Positions 58,854 to 64,000 of a DNA stretch of 64,000 nt are shown piece by piece (the first letter of the stretch is position 1; every line of letters begins with the position of its first letter). The stretch covers positions 162,055,502 to 162,119,501 of the forward strand of contig NC_080541.1 of the NCBI RefSeq assembly GCF_028640845.1, in the 5' to 3' direction. The notes under the pieces are model-generated. The model made no database searches and was not told where the DNA came from. It was given only the letters and a program-made list of their open reading frames with translations. The translations under genes and the position numbers were made by a program. Source of the DNA: Ahaetulla prasina. Its lineage: Eukaryota > Chordata > Lepidosauria > Squamata > Colubridae.

Positions 58854-59489
58854 ATGTAGACTCAACAATACAAATATAACATCAACTAACCCTAACTGTA
58901 ATCCTAATCACCCAAAAAGCTTGCTATGGCCAGAGTTTATAAGAACATGAACCATAAAGGTGTTTATCAGTAATGATTGCTGCTTTTATTTGTACCCAGA
59001 AATCTATTGATGGCCAAGGCAACTCTCACAATATCAGTGTTATTTGACTAAAATTATCACAGCCAATCAGCAAGGAGATCAATTTTAATTTCCAGTTAAC
59101 CTTAAAAACAGAATCATTTAGAACATATTTCAGTAATTCATACATAAGGATGAAGGTAACACAGACAACTATTCACTCAATGAAGAATCTACTAATTCTC
59201 AAATCTGATCACCTGTTTTGTCTCAGGCAGTTCAAATCAGTCAGAAAGCTGGGTATCCAGCTTGCAAGTGGCTGGGCTTTTATGCCTGTTATCATGGAGC
59301 TGTTCCATTTCTTTACCAAAAAAAGTGTATTCATTTTATAGCTAACATCTCTCAATTTGCTGTACAATAAAGTATCATGAAATCTAAAATCCATATAAAT
59401 CAGGACAAAAGCATCATCATAAAGCAGCACATAAGAAAGCAGCAATCAATTATAACTAAAACAGGAATCACAAGAAGATATAAAACTGT

Positions 59490-61293
59490 AGGGAGACGAC
59501 TTCCGGTATCCGGCGGCAACGGACATCTGGAGGTGCCTCTCCTGCCTCCAGTGTCCGAATCCGGCCGCCTCCGAGGCCCTTAGGGGCCAGGTGTTCCGAA
59601 AAGGACACCTGCCGCACGGACGGCTCGCCAGGGGTCTCCCAGCCGACATACAGGACTGGGGGGACCGATGCTGGCGCGTCCTAGGCTCGGAGGGGTTCGG
59701 AGGCCTCAGGCCGCGGCCATTATTTTGGTCGTCGCCTGGGCGCTGTGCCCGTGACACCGGGCTTTGGATTTATAATTGCAGCAGCCTGGTGGCGAACAGG
59801 AACGGAGAAGAATTGAGGAAGGAGAAGGAAGGAGATATCGGCAAATGTGAGTGGAGTGCTCCGGAGTGCGGGGTTTCTCTCCTGCGACTGGAAGGAGCAC
59901 GAATCACTTTGGAGAGAGGAGAACTTAAAATAACAAGATTACGGTTTGTGGAGCTCTGGAGAGAAGAGGTGATGGAGAAATTTAGGAGGGAGGTTTGAGG
60001 CCCCCTCCTCTGGGGAACAATGGTGGCGCCCAGCTTCCGCCTTCACTATGAGAATCTTGATGACATCACTTCCTTCGGCTTCCTGGTTGACTAACTGTAC
60101 TCTGGACTCGTTGCTCCTGTGAGTGCCCCTGGTGGATCCGGAGGAAATTACAAGGATACTGTGCTTGCCTGAGGATTTTAAAAATTTTTAAATGGCAAAA
60201 GGTCAGAGACCAACTGCTGGAGAAATGGAGAGAATTTTGGAAAAGTTATCTAATATGGACAAGAAACTGGATGAAATAAGAGCAGAAATTGTGACTATCC
60301 AAAAGGATTTAAAGGACACTCAACAAGTCTCAGCAGAAAACAAGCAGAAAGTGGAAGGTCTGAGGAGAGATGCGGCAGTGCAGAAAAGAGAGGAGACGAC
60401 AGGCAATGCTGTGCTTGGACTACAGATGGATAAAATGTCTTATTTCCTTAGGTTTCAAAATCTGGAAGAAGTGGACCAAGAAGACTTGAGAGATGTTGTG
60501 ACTAACTGTTGGGAGAATTTCTTGGGAGAGGTGTTGACTTTATGAATTGGGATGTGGATCGAGCTTATAGAGTTAATTCAAAATATGCACGCACGCATGC
60601 AGTTCCTAGAGAGGTTCATGTCAAATTTGTGAGAAGAGGCGAGAGATGAAATTTTTAAAAAACATAGGAGTGGGGCACTGATTTACAGGGGCAGGGAGAT
60701 AGCCATTCTGAGGCAGATTCCCAGACAGGTACGTGAAATGAGAAAGAAATATTACTTTTTGTCAAGCAAATTGTACCAGAAGGGAGTGGGCTTCAGATGG
60801 CTGATGCCAGAGGGATTGATGATTTTCCGGGAGGGCATTACGAAAAAAATTAGTACAATTGCGGAGGCTGCGGCCTACGTGGAGGAACACAAAGCCCTCC
60901 TGGAATTAGATGACCCAGGAGTTGAAGAAGGGGAGGTTATAGACCATGGGAGGCGGCTGCAGCTGTTGCGCCCTGGAGTTGGGTCAGGCTGAACCCAGAG
61001 TTCTGAGATCCAAAACTAGGAAGTGACAATGATATTTGGTATTGTGTTGGTTTTCCTTATTCTCCTTTGTATGATATTCTGATTATTCTTGACCCTTCTT
61101 TATTGCGTATGTAAGATTGATAAACTTAGCTACTTCGTATCACCTGCTTGCCATATGGCTGTTGTATGTGTTTAAAATTTTGAGTAAAATTCTTATCTTG
61201 TATAAGAAAAATGAAAATTTACCATACCTGATATGTATTTGTATAAACCTTTTTTGACCAATAAAAACTTTTTGGATAAAAAAAAAAAAAAAA
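59490..61293 (+). mobile_element. ORF1-only L1 (half-L1) copy 2
   Basis: Same structure as 35912-37757: GC-rich 5' UTR (0.70 kb), ORF1 from 60192, 3' UTR with AATAAA near 61260, poly(A). An 18-bp target duplication, aagaagatataaaactgt, lies at 59472-59489 and 61294-61311. ORF1 has a +1 base after MAK, a 30-bp in-frame deletion in the coiled coil relative to copy 1 and further indels. The C-terminal domain (60738-60992) is open and ends VGSG-stop, followed directly by the 3' UTR. There is no ORF2. Confidence 0.85.
60192..60992 (+). pseudogene. L1 ORF1-type protein, broken (copy 2)
   Basis: Pieces in order: a short frameshifted N-terminus; coiled coil with [16 protein letters not shown]-like [20 protein letters not shown] (about 60427-60490); a frameshift near 60508; KYARTHAVP and VHVKFVRRG; then the C-terminal domain [20 protein letters not shown] and [20 protein letters not shown], stop at 60992. 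No endonuclease or reverse transcriptase motif follows. Confidence 0.8.
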
Positions 61294-61311
61294 AAGAAGA
61301 TATAAAACTGT

Positions 61312-64000
61312 CATAGATAAATACATTAATTTAAAAGACAACACTATATATATATATATGAAAGAGGAAAGGGGGAATCTAATATACTTGATGATAGTAT
61401 CCCCAATGCTTCAGCATGGAAGGACATCACTGCAAGACCTCCAGTGATAATTTCAGGGAATAGACAGGTGGACAGGAATATACAAGAAGAGGCATTCCTT
61501 CAAATACTCTTGTCTCCAAGAAATTAAGAAATTTATTAATACCAATATCTTAAATTAGTCTTTAAATTATAAAGGCTGGGAGCAAATGAAGATCAGTATC
61601 AGTAGCATAAAATAATCCTGATACCCAAATTCACTCCATTATTCAGTTGCCATATTTTGTTCTAACTTAAGTGCCCAAACCATGTTCAGCAATTGTTTCT
61701 ATTTAAGTAACACACTATGTGGCAAAATATATCTAGTAAGCTAGTAAAGGGCATTCCAAACCAAATAATATTCTTGGGCTTCTAAATAACAGAAATGGAT
61801 CCATATGTGTACCTATACACAGACACCAAATGTGATTCTTTTAGGAAGATTCTAACCTTTGAACATCATTCATCCAGATACACAAACCCCCTATTAGCAG
61901 TGCCTCCACTGCCTCCATTTTCCTGTGTGATTCTTTAGTGTATTGGACATTGTCAAGATCATTTTGACAAACAGCATTTTCACTGCCTTACCCTGGTTGA
62001 TAAAAACAAAGTTGGATTTTTTTTTATCAGCATACTCATGGCACTACAATGTAATTCTTCAAAAGACAATTCTAAGCTTTTCATGTATATTTTATGTAGC
62101 TTAAAGTGTGAGTGAAATAATGAAGGTCCACATAGTATTAAAAAAACATAGGAAGGGAGCTCAGATGCTGTTCTGCAAATATGCAGATTGTTAAACAGAA
62201 TAGAGATAAGATGAAATCTTAAAAGTTTTGAAAATTTGAACTGCCATAAAGCCTACCAGGAATTCTCCAAGTACCACCTTCTGGAAGCAGTCATCTAAGG
62301 TTAAAGGGAACAACTATACAAATGCACTGCCAAAACCCTAACACTGCAAGCTCTTCAGAAAAAATTGATAGATGATGGCATCAAAAGCCACTAACAGGCC
62401 CAGGAGTCCAATTCAACCAAGATCAGCCACCACCCCTTGAGCACTTCATCTACTGGTCTATACTGTAATTGCGCAGTTTATTTTGGGTCAGAAACGGAGG
62501 GGAAAGGTTGTTTTTCTCTTTCTTCACGGTATCCCTTGAATTTTATCCAGTAGTTTCTTTTTCTGAGTAATCGGAACTTGTTATGTTCTAATAGTCAACA
62601 TCACACTGTGATATGACTGCAAGAGTTTTGAAAGCTAATCATTCATATGTTCTATGTTTCACAATGTCTACATAAAATTACCCTGCTTCATTTTTCTGCT
62701 TATATAAGAAGCATGTGCTTTCCCCAACAACATCCCAGAAGTGAAGTATCACTCCTTTGAAACCCATTTTATTTGGCAGCAGACTGAAGTGGTGATTGCT
62801 CAAAAGAGCAAGCATAAAAGCAATCAAGAAACCTACCCTTATTTTCCAAGGTAAAATAATGTGAGGAAGAATAAGTTGAGCATGCATTAATTGTTCTAAA
62901 AAGATGTATACAAGGTACAAATAGGTTGTAATATCTCTGATTTTTTTCTTCCATAATGAAGGCATAAATAGGTGGACTTTTAAATTAATTTAAATTAACC
63001 AACAAGGAATTCACTAACAGCACTATCACACAAAGATGCAGGCAATTAAGATGATTAAAATTCTTCTAATGAAGAATTTTCATTTTATCATATAAACATA
63101 AGGGCATGCACAAACCATAGTACAATGTTAATTTACTGTTTGAAAATTATTTTAGAATTTATTATATATAAGAATAATTTAAAATGTTATTGAATATAAA
63201 TTTCTAACATTTTTCAAAACAAATTAAAAGTGGCTGCTTATTCCAAGATGTCACTTAGACCTTGACTGGGACAGAGCCAATCTCATTTTAAACCAGCATT
63301 ATATCTGGCTCAACTTACAAATTATAAACTTTGAAGGATATTTATACTGTTGTGGTTTAATAGCAAGGAGGTGGGGGGGATGCCTCAAAATGCCCTATGC
63401 CCTATCCCTGCAAAGATGGGAGCATTGGATCATGGGATCATAACTGCCATATGGTAATTTTTACCAAGGCACTCCCAATGTGTTACTTGCATGTACTCCA
63501 AGCTCATTTCCACATTAGACAAAATAATTCTTTATGTGGCTTCTTTTGTCAGATAAATATTCCAAGATAACAAAACAATCCTAAACTGTTGCAAATTTTG
63601 TATTTATAGCTTGTAGAATTCTTGATAGCAAAGTAGACATTTTTAAGCCTTTCATGTGCTACATTTTAATTCTTTAAATGAAATTTGGATAAGTGACTTG
63701 TAATAAAGTTTGACTGGACTTAACATGACTTGCTTATCTGTGATCCACAAGATTTAAAGATGAAAAATATAGAGACATGCAAGAAAGCACTCAAATCCTA
63801 CAGTCTAGTTACGTAGTCTACTTAATCAAGCTATTCTTTTAAAAAAAAAATATTTGCAGTATCTTTATAAAACTATCTACACAAAGATATCTAGAACATA
63901 ATTGTTATTGCTGTTTTTATATAACACAACTGGCCGACTCATCCTATTACTCCCATGAGCTGGTGACATGCAATTATGGATCATTGAGTCAATTAGGAAA
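61312..64000. other. 5' intron region to window end
   Basis: AT-rich DNA with a short TA tract at 61347-61360. A segment near 62370-62460 ('ggcatcaaaagccactaaca', 'aggcccaggagtcca') resembles a decayed squamate repeat. No gene, RNA gene or LEPR 5' UTR exon recognised. Confidence 0.4.

Overview
The window is AT-rich vertebrate nuclear DNA from a squamate reptile, most likely a snake. I infer this from the repeats: CR1 ends running into ATTCT pentanucleotide tracts, L2 LINEs paired with L2-tailed tRNA-derived SINEs, many short hAT elements whose ends read CAG-GGTGGG-TTCA, and a mixed GATA/GACA tract. No species name can be read from sequence alone.

The only protein-coding host gene I can support is the leptin receptor gene LEPR, on the minus strand. 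Seventeen coding exons lie between 44166 and 528 and were assembled by splice site and reading phase. They run from the initiator ATG (44147) through the N-terminal domain, CRH1 (WSDWS), the Ig-like domain, the leptin-binding CRH2 (second WSDWS), the membrane-proximal fibronectin III domains, the transmembrane exon and the JAK-binding Box 1 exon. All junctions keep phase, giving 2619 nt or 873 codons with no internal stop. The final long-isoform cytoplasmic exon (STAT-docking tail) would lie left of base 1. The 5' untranslated exons and promoter lie somewhere right of 44166 and were not recognised.

Everything else is intron, or 5' intron right of 44.2 kb, filled with mobile DNA. From low to high coordinate: hAT MITEs with 8-bp target duplications (1.9, 6.1, 6.3 kb); an intact-ORF L2 LINE inserted into an older MITE (3.0-4.9 kb); a foldback element in a TG repeat (5.4 kb); a CR1 end, MITE and perfect palindrome (14.2-15.4 kb); a MITE holding four chained hairpins inside a SINE (16.1-16.9 kb); an L2-tailed SINE pair (20.0-20.9 kb); GC-rich hAT elements (30.6-32.7 kb); an ORF1-only L1 (35.9-37.8 kb); a large hAT-like element carrying a recent 1.93-kb tandem duplication (39.0-43.4 kb); LINE fragments (44.3-49.2 kb); a 550-bp hairpin with CCAAT-box repeats (50.5-51.1 kb); an old L2 containing two MITEs and a CR1 (51.8-54.6 kb); a solo LTR (54.7-55.1 kb); and a second ORF1-only L1 (59.5-61.3 kb).

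The most unusual item is the pair of ORF1-only L1 elements. Both have a complete 5' UTR, ORF1, 3' UTR and poly(A) and long target duplications, but neither has any ORF2. This is the architecture of mammalian HAL1 ('half-L1') elements.
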